Source: Quercus robur (lineage: Eukaryota > Streptophyta > Magnoliopsida > Fagales > Fagaceae). Taken from it: 64,000 nucleotides of DNA. Below, in pieces: positions 46,190-57,359 of the stretch (position 1 is the first letter of the stretch; each line of letters opens with the position of its first letter). The stretch is taken from assembly GCF_932294415.1 (NCBI RefSeq), contig NC_065535.1, positions 95,806,862-95,870,861 of the forward strand, written 5' to 3'. The translations under genes were made by a program, and so were the position numbers. Under the pieces are notes generated by a model, which was given only the letters and a program-made list of their open reading frames with translations, did not search any database and had not been told where the DNA came from.

Positions 46190-48130
46190 CATCTCCCATT
46201 AGCTTGTGTCGTATGGCATTGCCGATGCAATTTCTGAAAATGAGAACTGCAATTTCAATTAGCTTAGCCTAGAAATGAGACACAAGAGACGATTAAAAAG
46301 GCTGAGAATATTACTTAGGCCATTATTGATATGGTCCAACCCAGCCCAAGTAACAAAAATAATTCCATTAGCCAAAAGGAATGGAAACTAAAATTATTCT
46401 AATTATGGTTTTTTTTTTTTTTTGAGCTTAGAGTTTAAGCTCAAAAACTAAATGATCATGAGGAATTTGAGCAGGGCATAGCAGTCTCCATGCACCCAAA
46501 AAAAAAAAAAAAAAAAAATGAAGGTAAAAATTTGAGCGGGGCATAGCAGTCCCTAATAACGTTAGCAAAAATTTGTTTATAAAGACAATCAATATAAAGA
46601 TCCCAGCAAATTTTTCCAATACAACTATTAAAGACGAGAGATCAATTCCAGCTCCTGGGAAAAATTAAATAAGATATTCAATTCAAGCAAAGCAAGAATC
46701 TATAATCAAAAAACAAATCAGAGGACGAACTGCCAAAAGATAGAAAACATATATTGGGCAATAAATTGGTGGTAACTTCTCTAGCTCCCATTAAATTCAT
46801 ACCAGCTCCACTTTTAGCACCCAAGAGACAACACAGAAGAGCAATGGAGAGTTCTGTGGACAACTCCTCACCCTCCTCTACCCTAAGTAAGGTATAAATC
46901 CAAATTAGAAATATATATAAAATATATGAACTATGAAGAAAATTGGCAATAAGACTAACTCTTCCCCATTGTGCCATGATTGAATTCCAACAGCTATTTC
47001 ACATAATGAAATGTTTTTTTTTCTTTTTTATATTAAAAAAGGGGTCAGTTTTTTTAGCCTAAAATGCCAGCTTATTTTCACCACTACATCTTTTTTTTAA
47101 ACTCACTTTTTCTAGGAACAACTGTACTTTTATACACCTTATTGTTTAAAACAAAATAAGCTCAGCCAAACAAAATAAAAATAATACAATCTCAAACATT
47201 GGTGCTGCAGTTGGACTGCAATCAACAAGTATGGCGACCTTTCCTTTGTCAGGTTGCAACAAACTCAGCCTTCCAAGTTCAGCCTGCATTTACAAAAATT
47301 AGTAGACAACATTACAAGTATTCACAAAACACAGGAGGAAACTGCTTAGTGTAGATATGTGTTGAAGATCCAGCATCTCGAACCATTATATACCTTCACA
47401 CTGGAAATAACATCTGTTTTCCCCAAACTGATTCTTGCTGAACCATTTGCCTGCAATTAACTCCATGAAAAACATAAAAACCAGCAGAAAAGTTCAGTTT
47501 TCACAAAGAAAGCAGGTCAACGCTGATGTAAAAGAAATTAATTTCCACGTTTACATGAGGTAAACTACTAAGCAAATCAAATTAGACTTAATTCTAATTA
47601 ATTGGTTTTGGCTATACGAATCCTTTTCCTGCATCAGACTATGTTTCAATAAAGTATATGAAACGAACGTTATACCAGGGGTATAACTCCAGTTTCGACA
47701 TAAATAGGACTGTAAGTTAATCTTTTTCAACCATCAGAATGAAGGCCTTGAGCAATGCCACCCTGTATGAAGTGCTCTTCTCCTAGAGAGAGTCCCACCA
47801 TTCCTGCACATACATAAATCAAAAAGAAATAATGGTTGCAATGTTATATATAATTAGAACTTGTAAATAATGGGAGAAGATATTGAAAAGAAAAAGAAAA
47901 AAGGAAGGTACTGGGAGAAACTAGAGGAACAGCAATATTGCTGAAGGAAACCATTAGGTGTTAAAAAGGATGCTACCCTTAACAATAGTTCCTAAAGTCA
48001 AAAAGAAATTCAAGTCTTTTATACCCATGTTTTGTTAAGGAGAAAGAAGACCCCTTATTGGCAGTGGAAAAAAAAAAAACCAACAACAACAACAGACACA
48101 TAAGTCAATAAAACCAATTTCTTTATTAAA
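46190..48130. repeat. Third copy of the RRP42-bearing duplicated region
   Basis: 46190-46600 aligns with 1430-1920 and 61020-61500 (GCTTGTGTCGTA, GGCCATTATTGATATGG); 47170-48130 aligns with 540-1400 and 60050-61000. The internal order differs from the two arms, since the 46190-46600 piece lies on the other side of the exons. Confidence 0.7.
46750..47801 (-). pseudogene. RRP42: RRP42 relic, best-preserved copy (four exons)
   Basis: Exon a 47801-47676 starts MVGLSLGEEHFIQGGIAQ and ends KRLTYSPIYVETGVIPL with donor CTG|GTATAA; exon b 47450-47394 reads ANGSARISLGKTDVISSVK; exon c from 47283 reads AELGRLSLLQPDKGKVAI, then LVDCSPTAAPMFE; exon d from 46882 holds GRGG, then EELSTELSIALLCCLLGAKS and GAGMNL. 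Exon borders follow GT-AG and exons a and b are in phase 0, so this came from a genomic copy and not a retrocopy. Lesions: a TGA where family members have Arg in DGRKRL (exon a) and an extra base after GRGG (exon d). Later exons (the second half of the RNase PH fold) are not found. RRP42 is a ring subunit of the RNA exosome; this copy is unlikely to make it. Confidence 0.75.
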
Positions 48131-48499
48131 AGGGCATGAACAATGTGCTCCTTACAAAGATCATTTCTACAACCAGAACTGTAGTAAACTTGTGTCTATA
48201 AATATTTGCAATATTTCCTTTTATTTGGCCAGAGCATATATGTATCAAGTAATACTTTGGTAGATCTCCCATAAAAAGCCTCAAAACAAGGACATAAGTG
48301 AAGGGAAAATGGAAAGAAAAACTAAAGAGGGAATGGGAACAATATGGTATGCCAGAGGGATTCAGATGCTTCATTAGCAATATCCATAACAGTCTATTGC
48401 TTTGCTAAGTTTGTAACAGTTAACTGGAGTAATTGATTTTCTAAGGAAAAGAACATCATATGTAAGGGGGTTGAGTGCAAAGGTTGGAATAAAGAACCA

Positions 48500-49140
48500 C
48501 TTGATTTCTTCTAGGTTTATGATTTCGTTTGGTATTAATTGATTGGTTAATTATGTTTGGTGATATGGATCGCATTGCATGGTATATGGAACTTATATTT
48601 CAGTTTCTTGGAATCCAAACAGTATACTAATAAAACTCAAAACCTTTATAAAAAAACACATTCTTCAGTTACTTGAAATCCAAACAGTATAATAATAAAC
48701 CTATAATATACAAGTTCCTCATATGCACAATTCTTCAGAGCCATTTGATCCATGAATTCCTCTTTATCTGGCATGATAACAGCTGAGTAATACCAATACA
48801 AAATTATCATCATAATGTAACTAGAACAGCCCACAAAGCTTGTGAGTTTCAACTTCTCTAATATTTTGAGTAACTTGATGAAAGGGGAGAATTGCCAACT
48901 TCTTAGCATATGCATAACCAAATTACAATAGCATAGAATATGTTGGCCTTCTCCCCAGAAATTTCTCCAATAGTATTTCCTGTTTATTAAGGCATCCAAC
49001 AATGGAAATGATAAAGAACTAACACATATTAGAGCTAATTACTCTTGACACAGTGGTTTTAATCATATGTTTACAATTGATTTTAGAACAACCACAAAGC
49101 CTAACACAAACAAATTATTATCTAGATTCTGCGTAAGCAT
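48500..49140 (-). repeat. Block Z, copy 2
   Basis: Matches 36780-37430, 54100-54560 and 57540-58690. Here the candidate terminal-exon segment is altered (no NTIGEIA frame). An open frame of about 118 codons lies here, but it is not conserved in the other copies. Confidence 0.5.
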
Positions 49141-49149
49141 CTACAGGAC

Positions 49150-50680
49150 TTTTAAAAATAATAATAATAATTTTAAAACAAGTTTTGTTATTACTATGCC
49201 ATTATTCAAGTTCATCAGCCTCTAAGGGCTTACAAATGGACATTCTAGCTAGTGTAGTCCCACCAAAATTTGACAGTTCACGAATGTATACAGGGTTTTG
49301 AAAAAAATGCCATTGAAAGAAAACTAAAATAAAAACTTATAGATGGACAGAGCAACCATCAAAATTAGCGTGTATTTGGATGAGTAAATTTTTTTTTTTT
49401 TTTTTTTTTGGCTTTTTTTTTTTATATATAGGTATTTTTATTGGCTTATTTGCTTAAAAATTTAGCCAGGAAAACATAGAGCTGTACCAAGAAAAAGTTT
49501 ATATTTAAAAAGATGTACATAAGCTGCTGGTGAAAATAAGCTTGATTTTATGCTAAAATAAGTGGGCCCTTAAACACATAAGCAAACTTATTATACAAAA
49601 ATTTCTCAACAAACAAAATCAAGACTAAAAAAGAAAAATAAAAACCGTGATATGGCGGCAAAAAATCCGTGATATGAATATGTATTAAAAGTATTCATTA
49701 TTCTAGCAATCAATCTGGTTTCAAGTTCAACAGTTCAAACAGCCTAAGCAAAGCCAATCGCCAACTAAAACCACCTATTCTTACGTTGTTCAGGGATCTG
49801 CTACTCAACTTAACTCCAAAAAGGTTTATTGCAGCAGGGTTCACAAGTCTGTTTCCACTTGACCACTATCTAGCCATGCACTACATCCTTAAATTTGATT
49901 TTGACATCAATATAATTCCCCCAAAAAAAAAAAAAAATCAATAGAACCCCCAAAATAATATAGCTAGTGCTCAGCAGCACAACTACTTTTGGTTTGCTGG
50001 AACTGCACCGAACCAAGTGCATTAATAAGACTGGTGATATCCCATGCCAACAATCTTTATTTGTTTATGTTATACCCTTATACCACCCTGCCACTTTGAA
50101 TCATCTCACTAGATTTACTCTACAATTTTTCTTTAATCCACAACCCAAAATCAAAAATGGCAGCTGTGAGAGTTTTAGAATGGCAATGAGATTTGAGGAG
50201 CCAAAAATCAGGACAAAGTTTTTCTCTAAACTGGGTTCAAGGAATGTCCTGAATTTCACTCACATAACTCCACTAAATAGGTTCTGATAGGGTAATGAAT
50301 TTACATACAACAACCACAACAACCAAACCTTAGTCCCAAAATTTTGAGGTCAGGCATGGATCCTCAACAGACTAGTCAGGTCGGCCGCATGTAAAATATT
50401 CCCACAAGTCTATTCTATCCAAAGCCATACTCTCTCTTACTTCCTTGATTTACATATACTTTTTTCGCGCTCTCGACTTAAATCAACTCACTCTTTGTCA
50501 CTGAAATTGACTTAATTGAATGATCCCATGAATCTGTGCAGAGTATACAACCATTTTATGCAAATTTGTAGTTTTTACTACTGTATACAAGAATTTGCAT
50601 AAGTAAATATTTAATTTTTAAGCAATTAACATCTCCAATAATTTACAGAACACCATCTACAAAGCTAAAATTTTAAGGAA
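49150..50680. other. Intergenic; part matches eEF1B-gamma flank at 63.78 kb
   Basis: 49235-49400 aligns with 63775-63925 (GGGTTTTGAAA, CATTGAAAGAAAACTAAAAT), next to exon 2 in the other place, but no exon is present here. A poly-T run and TTGGCTTATTT hairpin-like stretch follow. No gene seen. Confidence 0.45.
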
Positions 50681-50689
50681 AAATCATAG

Positions 50690-50950
50690 CACATCATATA
50701 ATATTAACAAACCAAGGTGTCTGAAAAACAAAACTTGCCGTGATATAGACTGTGTTGGTCGCCGGTGAATTGATGCCGGAATTTTTGTATTTCCGTTGGA
50801 GACGCAGACGAACGCTGACGCTGCCGGTGCTTCCGTGAGAGAAAGTAGAGAAGGAATTGGCGGGGAGGGGTTAGCAATGAATGACGTCAAGAGAGCAAAA
50901 ATCGTGGTCCGAAATCGCGTTTTCTGTGTGACTCGAGAGAGTTTATAAGT
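50690..50950 (-). promoter_or_regulatory. Candidate promoter and 5'-leader exon
   Basis: Less AT-rich than its surroundings, with TATAAA on the minus strand at 50942-50947 and about 230 bases of leader-like sequence (CCGGCGACC, CTCTCTCACGG). The open frame across it has no ATG near its 5' end. It lies upstream, on the same strand, of the RRP42 relic at 47801, whose first coding exon has its own 3' splice acceptor before the ATG. It may be that gene's old 5' end (inference). Confidence 0.35.
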
Positions 50951-51366
50951 ATAGGCCGTGGAATCATGGTCTCAAATCTCCATTTTTAAAAGCAAATAGT
51001 AAATTTGGCACATCTCGGTGCCTTCAACAGACATTTCCTCTATGGTTGAAGTTGAGGGAACGGAAGAGAAAGGAAAATGGGGTTGTTTCGACATACGAAA
51101 AGGAAAGGAAGTAAGGAATGATGAATATTTTTGTTTGGTATATAAAAGGATGGAAAAAAGAAAATGTGTATTTTTACATTTATGCCCCTTAAAAAAAAAA
51201 AGTAAATGGTAACATATTTTTAACCTATTAGGGGTATTTTAGTAATTTTATAATATAAAAATCCAAACTCATGTCATATCTTTCTCGAGGTATTGTGCAA
51301 ATCAGCTTCCTTCAACCATTCAAATTAGTTAGTTAGGCACGTTTTCAAACAATTTAGAAAACTAAC

Positions 51367-51670
51367 ATCTCGAGTTTTTGAAACTCGAGATCCATATTAG
51401 AACTCGAGTCTGAAAGACTCGCTTTATATCTCAAGTCTTTAAAACTTGAGTTTCATGCAAAAAAAATTTAACCTATAGTGGCGTTTTTAAGACTTACAGT
51501 GACGTTTTAAAACCCTATAGCGACGTTTTCCTGTAAAAAATTTTTTTATAAGTACAGGCTTAAGGAGTCCTATAGTGGCGTTTTTAAGCCCTATAGTGAC
51601 GTTTTATAGACCTATAGCGGCGTTTTTTGCAATTTATGAAAATCGAGTCTCTAAAACTCGATTTTCAGCG
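51367..51670. repeat. Cluster of hairpins and TATAG.G(A/G)CGTTTT repeats
   Basis: An 11-bp-arm palindrome (ATCTCGAGTTT / AAACTCGAGAT, 51367-51391) is followed by GAGTC/GACTC and CTCAAGT/ACTTGAG hairpins, then six degenerate copies of CTATAG.GGCGTTTT or CTATAG.GACGTTTT (about 51474-51625), then an AATCGAGT/ACTCGATT hairpin. The hairpin arms are variants of one theme with matching changes on both sides. Element type unknown. Confidence 0.7.
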
Positions 51671-51699
51671 CAATTTTTTTTCTCCAAATCGAGACTTAA

Positions 51700-52415
51700 A
51701 AAAAAAATATGACAATTAACTAAATTGTTTAATATTTATTGTTATTTTAAAAAAAAATTCTATCTTTCTCCCTTTCCCCCTTTTTCCCTCTCTTTCCGCC
51801 CAATAGCAAAATAGCTACTCTTCCTTTCTCCTCTTTTCTCTTCCTTCACCTCCACCTATCTATCAAATTATAATATGTGATAATTATTACTTTTTTATGA
51901 TTTATTTGGAAAGTCACACTTTTTGACAAAATACCCTATTTAAAGTCCCTTAAAAAATAAAAATAAAAATAAGGAAAAATGAACCCCAGGAAAAAATTAT
52001 AAACACAAACTTGAATTATATACTTGGGATAATCCTAAGATTAGCTCTGGGGCCCTACCATCGGAAAAGACATAATATTCTTTTTTTTTTTTTTTTTTTT
52101 TGGCAGGAAAAAAAATCTGTCTTCATATAGAAAGAAAAGCATGCAAAACCTGACACAACTCAAATACTAACCTTCGAACCTTTTACCAACCTTCGAACTT
52201 GGACAACTATACTTGCTACCCAACCACCAAGGATTCAAGGCAACAAAGAAGGCTGATATTTTATGATGCCATATTTTTAACAAACCAACAAAAATCAAAA
52301 ATGAAATTCTCAATAATAATTAAAAGCCTTAACATGAACGCTAAATTCCTCCGAAGGTAAAAAAGCTCCACGACCACTTAGATAGTAGTATGTTGGTAAT
52401 TAGTAGTTAGCAAGC
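51700..52415. other. Intergenic, no gene seen
   Basis: CT-rich and poly-T stretches (about 52081-52100). Nothing recognised. Confidence 0.5.
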
Positions 52416-52419
52416 CATG

Positions 52420-52500
52420 GTGGTATTGAGAGCTAGGGAATAGTTGAACCCATGAAGATTTGGCCGCCGCTGGTATCACTGTTATGTGCACCGGTTAGAC
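52420..52500 (-). pseudogene. SMP 3'-end fragment
   Basis: Matches the last coding part of SMP2 (52860-52930), including GGCCGCCGCTGGTATCAC, with several changes and no upstream exon. A leftover of a further SMP copy. Confidence 0.5.
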
Positions 52501-52843
52501 TCAGATAAACAAAAGTAGTCTTAATAAAAAATAAAAAAATAAAACAAGTAGAATTTGGATAATGAGTTGAACAATTTAGATCAGCCAATAAAACTGATTC
52601 AATCAAACAGAAAGTTTAACACAATACAGAAAGAAAAAGCTGCAAACCCTCAGTCTCACACACCTCAAACGCTAGTTCATAACACACCATTACATTTTTA
52701 TTTTTTACAAACCGACAAAGACCAAACATAGAAATCAAAATAATGACAACTATATTTTTATTTTCAAGGCATGAAAGCAGATTTCCTCCTCCAAAGGTGG
52801 AAGCTTCACGACCACTTAGACAGTACGTATATGTCTGTAATTA

Positions 52844-53213
52844 CTAAGGCATCGGGGTAGTCACAGTTAGGGAAGTTGGAATCACAGCGATTTCGCCGCT
52901 GCTGGTATCACCGTCATCGTCACTGGCGGCGCCATTGACACGGACAGTAGTTTGGCGACGGCCACCATTACGTTTACACTTGCGCAGTGCAAAAAAGAGC
53001 ATAGCAATGAGTATCAGAAGGTATATTATTTTCCCCCCAACGTCAAGGTACAACAGCAACTCTTCTTCTCTGTCACAAAAGAAAACTGTATCAACACCCA
53101 AAAATAAAAACAAACAAACAGAAATGACCGTACAATATATATAGCCATTGTTACCCGTTGAGAGGAAGATGAGGGGAGTAGGGAAATGGCTTTGGCATGG
53201 CAGAACCTCCCAT
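52844..53213 (-). CDS. SMP2: small single-pass membrane protein, two exons
   Basis: Proposed exons 53213-53155 and 53069-52844 (94 aa). The start reads MGGSAMPKPFPYSPHLPLNG. The donor is CAACGG|GTAAC and the acceptor GTGACAG|AGAAG, a phase-2 intron at the same place as in SMP1. Residues 34-48 (IIYLLILIAMLFFAL) are a single membrane span preceded by an acidic EEE stretch and followed by RKCKRN, predicting an outside N-terminus and cytosolic tail. The tail (TVRVNGAASDDDGDTSSGEIAV) equals one repeat of SMP1. No signal peptide or known domain. It sits next to block Z and a GA minisatellite, as other module copies do. Function unknown. Open frame, splice sites and TATA box all remain. Confidence 0.6.
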
Positions 53214-53295
53214 TGGAATTGAATCTGAAACAAGCCTAATGAAGCTATTCTTTATGGACGCAAAGGCAATGGGGGATATGACTTATGCCATGGCA

Positions 53296-53303
53296 TATAT
53301 ATA
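53296..53303 (-). promoter_or_regulatory. TATA box of SMP2
   Basis: TATATATA on the minus strand about 85 bases upstream of the SMP2 ATG, followed by a CT-rich stretch. A related upstream region without the gene lies at 56660-56780. Confidence 0.5.
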
Positions 53304-53369
53304 GAGAGAGAGCCACGTTCTCGGAAGATAAACGTGTGGGTTCCACCCATAGATTTAAGTCTTGGGTAA

Positions 53370-53830
53370 TTTAGCTTTGTAGCCACGAGAGAGAGAGAGA
53401 GGGAGAAATGTGGTGTAAATTAGTTTTGTAGGAGAGAGAAAAAAAATATTGGTCTTATGTAAAATAGTTTTGTAGGTAGAACTGTAGAAGTGGGAGAAAG
53501 AAAAATATATTAGTAAGCTTTCTAGCTAGAATGGGGAGAGAGAGAGAGAGATTTTGGTTAGCTTTGAGGCTAGAAGGAGAGAGAGAGAGAGAGAGAGATT
53601 AAAGAGGAGAGAGAGAAAACTATGTTTTTTGTCTAGAAAGTAGAAAGAGATTAGAAAAGAGAGAGAGGGAAAGAACCATGATTTTTGTCTAGTGGAAGAC
53701 AATGTGTCAGCTCCATCCTTAGACTTTAGTCTCATATTTTTCTATAAACTTTAGAAGTGGTTAGAAAGAAGCGGTCGTGTAGAGAGAAAAATAGAGCTCT
53801 TTTTCTTAGAGAGAGAAAGAGAATAGTATC
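53370..53830. repeat. GA-rich minisatellite, copy 1
   Basis: Repeated units combine (GA)n with TTTTGT(A/C)T(A)G and TTAG(C)TTTGTAG words. Units are irregular, about 40-60 bp. Adjacent to the SMP2 promoter. Confidence 0.65.
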
Positions 53831-54600
53831 GTATTATCAATAATAAGGTAGCGTGGGATGTGGGGTCCTTAAAAAAAGACGGTAACGTAGAGCTATGCGA
53901 TTGGATTATAGCCGATTTATGAGTTCAATATTAGAAAGAAAAATGCTTGGATTACCAAAAAAAAATTAAAAAAAAAAGTTCATAGTTTTTGTTACAATTC
54001 GTCGTCACACAGTGATTTGTGAGTTGTGGAAGTAAAGTTGTGAATTTACACTTCCTCCACTCATAACTCTTCACGTTACAAGTTATAACAAAAATTATGA
54101 ACTAATAAATATTATTTTTCTTGGTTTCCAAATATTATACTAATAAAACTTATCATGTACAAATTCTTCAAAGCTATTTGATCCACAAATTCCTCTGTAT
54201 ATGGTAACAGCCTAAAAATACCAACACAAAATTGTCGTCGTAATGACATAATGTAACAATAATAGCCCACAAAGCTCATGGGTTTCAACTTCTCTAATAT
54301 TTTGTGTAACTTAATGAAAAGGAAGAATTTCCAACTTCTTATCATATGCATAACCAAATTACAATAATTTAGAACATGGTGACCTTCTCCCTTGCTATTT
54401 CTCCAATACTATTACCTGTTTATTAAGGCATCCAGCAAAGGAAATAATAAAGAACTTCAACATGTTAGAACTAATTATTACTCTTGACACAGTGGTTTTA
54501 ATTGTGTGTTTACAATTGATTTTAGAACAACCACAAAGCGTACCCCAAACACATTATTACTTAGAAGCTTACCACAAACACGATATTTATCTAGATTTTG
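53831..54600 (-). repeat. Block Z, copy 3
   Basis: Matches 36640-37440 and 57380-58700. The minus-strand acceptor-like TTAATAAACAG is followed after a few bases by a short frame GEIAREKVTMF and stop. It ends against a GA-rich piece (54600-54720). Confidence 0.5.
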
Positions 54601-54648
54601 AAAAGGTAAGTCTAGAGAGAGAGTTTTATTTTTCTTATCTAGCTAGGA

Positions 54649-54689
<41 letters not shown>

Positions 54690-55062
54690 GGGTAACGTGG
54701 GATGTGGGGCCTTGAAAAAGCAAAAGGTTGCAATGAGGGATTTGGATGATTGGATCCAAGTCTTTGAATTGATCTAATGCTTTGAAAACAGATATTGCTT
54801 ACTGATGAGTAAAAACATTGGAGAATGTTATTGATGACTTAAAATTTTTTTATGTTAGCTCCTTTTCCAATCCACTAATGAAGGATCATGGAGCTCTACT
54901 GATAAATTGCATCACGTTATTGATTTGAGTAACCTTGTTGTAGAATGCGATTTCATTTGCTATTATACAATAAATTAATTGCGTTATCATTTATATCTTC
55001 AGCTCACACCCTTCAAAAATAGCTGATGATTCCATTAAGGACATTCAAGTAGTCCATTTATT

Positions 55063-55233
55063 GTGGGTTCCAGTCAGCTCATCTGGTAAAATTCTGATGG
55101 TCATATAAGAGATCTAGGATTCAATCTCTGTCTACACCAAAAACTGATTAGTGTCTTGGTCTGATGATAAAAGAGCTATCATCAGGAACGGACACCATAG
55201 GTTAAAACTCTCTTTAAAAAAAAAAAAAAAAAA
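55063..55233 (+). mobile_element. tRNA-derived SINE
   Basis: A box-A-like CAGCTCATCTGGTAAA and a box-B-like GGATTCAATCTC lie about 30 bases apart. The element ends in an A-run (about 55216-55233) and is flanked by a 12-bp target duplication, AGTCCATTTATT (55051-55062) and AGTTCATTTATT (55234-55245), with one mismatch. Confidence 0.75.
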
Positions 55234-55245
55234 AGTTCATTTATT

Positions 55246-56655
55246 TGAGTTATAGTATCATGCTTTGGATGCCAAATCTAAACAAAACTTTCACTTTTCA
55301 GCTTCTTTTTATTGCATTTTAATTTGAGGCATAATTTAGATATGGTCACACAATAAAACGAAAGGCATTAATAGTATCAAACTCCGTATGTCAAATTTTC
55401 ACAAAACTTTTTTGTATGATTTGACTAATCCGTAATATTGAACTTGCAATAAAATGAGATGAATTTTATTTATTAGAAGCTACTTTGAAGTTGTTTTTTA
55501 ATGAAAGTGTCATTATGGGTGTTAGTTTACTTAAATTGTTGGCCAAATATCTTAATTTTTTCTCACTCACTGGATCTTAATCCTAATGATCTTGAAGCAT
55601 GAAAGTCCTTTTTTTCTCCCTTTAATTTATGTGGGAATTCTGCATTATTATGGTTGGAAAAAATTTTAATTTGTCATAAAGAGTATATTTCAATAGAACA
55701 CAAATTCTTTTCTTGTATACCTTTCTCTTGGATCAAACTACCATTATCGCTAGCTGGAGCTTGAACATAAATCACAAAGTGGTCCATCTTAAGATTGCAA
55801 ACGAAAATTACTACAAATCCTTCTTTAGTTTTTTCAAGGGTGAGCACAAAAAGACCAGGAATGGTGAAACAATATTCAGTAGGTGTTGAACGTGGGTGGA
55901 ACCTGGCATGAGATACTATAGAAAACGTGGTGCCTAATAATGAGAGAGATGACACTAATCATGTAAAATAGCTTTCTAGCGAAGAGTAAAGTTGAGATCA
56001 CGTGGACATTTTAATATTATTCGTGTTTTTAAGTCATTCTAATTAATGTTAGTTTTTACTACAAGCAGGGCGAAGTATAAACAACAACAACAACAACAAC
56101 AAAATATAAAAATACAAATAAGCATCCATTTAAAATTAATAAACTATTAGCAAATAAAAAGACACAAAATAATAATTTCTTAATACATTAAAATTCAATT
56201 ATTTTAACATATTTAAATCTTGAAAATCATTAATAATTAAATTCATATTAAATGTCAGAGTAATTTCCCTGTCATTATTATTAGTATTATTTTTTGAGGA
56301 ATCCCTTTCATTATATAAAATCAAAGAGTCTGTGAAAATCTCATTTTTCAAATGCTAAAGCTAAATGACAAATAAACAAATAATTGAACTAATAAAAAGT
56401 GGCATATACACACAAGACACGTGCACACAACACAACAACATTGTTCTACAATTCACACAACATATGATATGATCAACTAATTAATCAAGATTCAAATCAA
56501 CTCATCTTGAAAAGGCACCAAGCAGTTTTATCGTAAACAATAAAATAAGACAAGCTACTGAATTAAGTTACTAACAGACAACTATTTTTCACATATAAAA
56601 AAATAATAATAAAATGACTACTGTTTGTCTATTTCTATTATTCTATATATATCGA
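55246..56655. other. Intergenic; one weak minus-strand open frame
   Basis: 55674-55955 (minus) is open for about 93 codons (..HFVIYVQAPASDNGSLIQEK..), slightly more protein-like than neighbouring frames, but it has no known domain, no exon partners and no copy elsewhere in the window. The rest is AT-rich. Confidence 0.3.
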
Positions 56656-56659
56656 ATAC

Positions 56660-56785
56660 GAGACAAAGCCTTAATTAAGCTATTCTTTATGCACACAATG
56701 GCAATGGGGTTATAACTTATAACATGGCATATAGAGGGAGATCCATGCTCTCGCAAGACAAACGTGAGGGTTCCACCCTTTGATT
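56660..56785 (-). pseudogene. SMP upstream region without the gene
   Basis: Aligns with 53230-53350 (AAGCTATTCTTTATG, ACATGGCATATA, ACAAACGTG.GGGTTCCACC). No SMP exon lies below it, so the gene body was lost or left out when the block was copied. Confidence 0.5.
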
Positions 56786-56814
56786 TTGGTCTCGTGGAAC
56801 TTGCTCTGTAGCCA

Positions 56815-57230
56815 CAAGAAAGAGAGAGAGAGAGAGAGATTTGATCTTGTGTGAATTAGCTTTGTTGGAGAGAGAGAGAGAGAGAGAGAGAACATTTTGG
56901 TTTTGTGTAAATTAGCTTTATAGGAGAGAGATAGAAAGTCTTGTATGAATTAGCTTGGTGGGAGAGACAGAAAGATTCTGGCCGTGTAAATTAGATTTGG
57001 AGGAGAGAGAATAAAACTTTGGTCTCGTGTGAATTAGCTTTGTAGGAGAGAGAGACAGTGGAGGGAGAAATTTTGGTCTTGTAGGAGAGAAAGAGACAGT
57101 GGAGAGAGAAATTTTTGTCTTGTAGGAGAGAGAGAGAGACATATTTTAGTCAACTTCGTAGCCAGATCTAGAGAGATATTTTGGTCAGCTTTGCAGGCTA
57201 GAGAAAGAGAGAGAGAGAGAGTGGAAGACA
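56815..57230. repeat. GA-rich minisatellite, copy 2
   Basis: At least seven irregular units of (GA)n plus TTTTGGTCTTGTGTGAATTA and GCTTTGTAGGA. More regular than the copy beside SMP2. Confidence 0.75.
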
Positions 57231-57359
57231 AATGTGTGGGTTCCACCTTACATTTTGGTCTCATGTTTTTCTTATCCTTAACTAGGAGAACTCATCTCTC
57301 AAATTATGTTTTTCTTATCCGTAGGAGAACTCATCTCTCAAATTATAGTATCAAATTAT

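Noticed and set aside
48646-49002. 118-codon minus-strand open frame
   Set aside because: It lies in block Z; the other three copies do not keep the frame.
50684-50890. Minus-strand open frame resembling a plastid-targeting peptide
   Set aside because: It has no ATG near its 5' end, no exon partner and no recognisable mature protein; treated as possible leader DNA.
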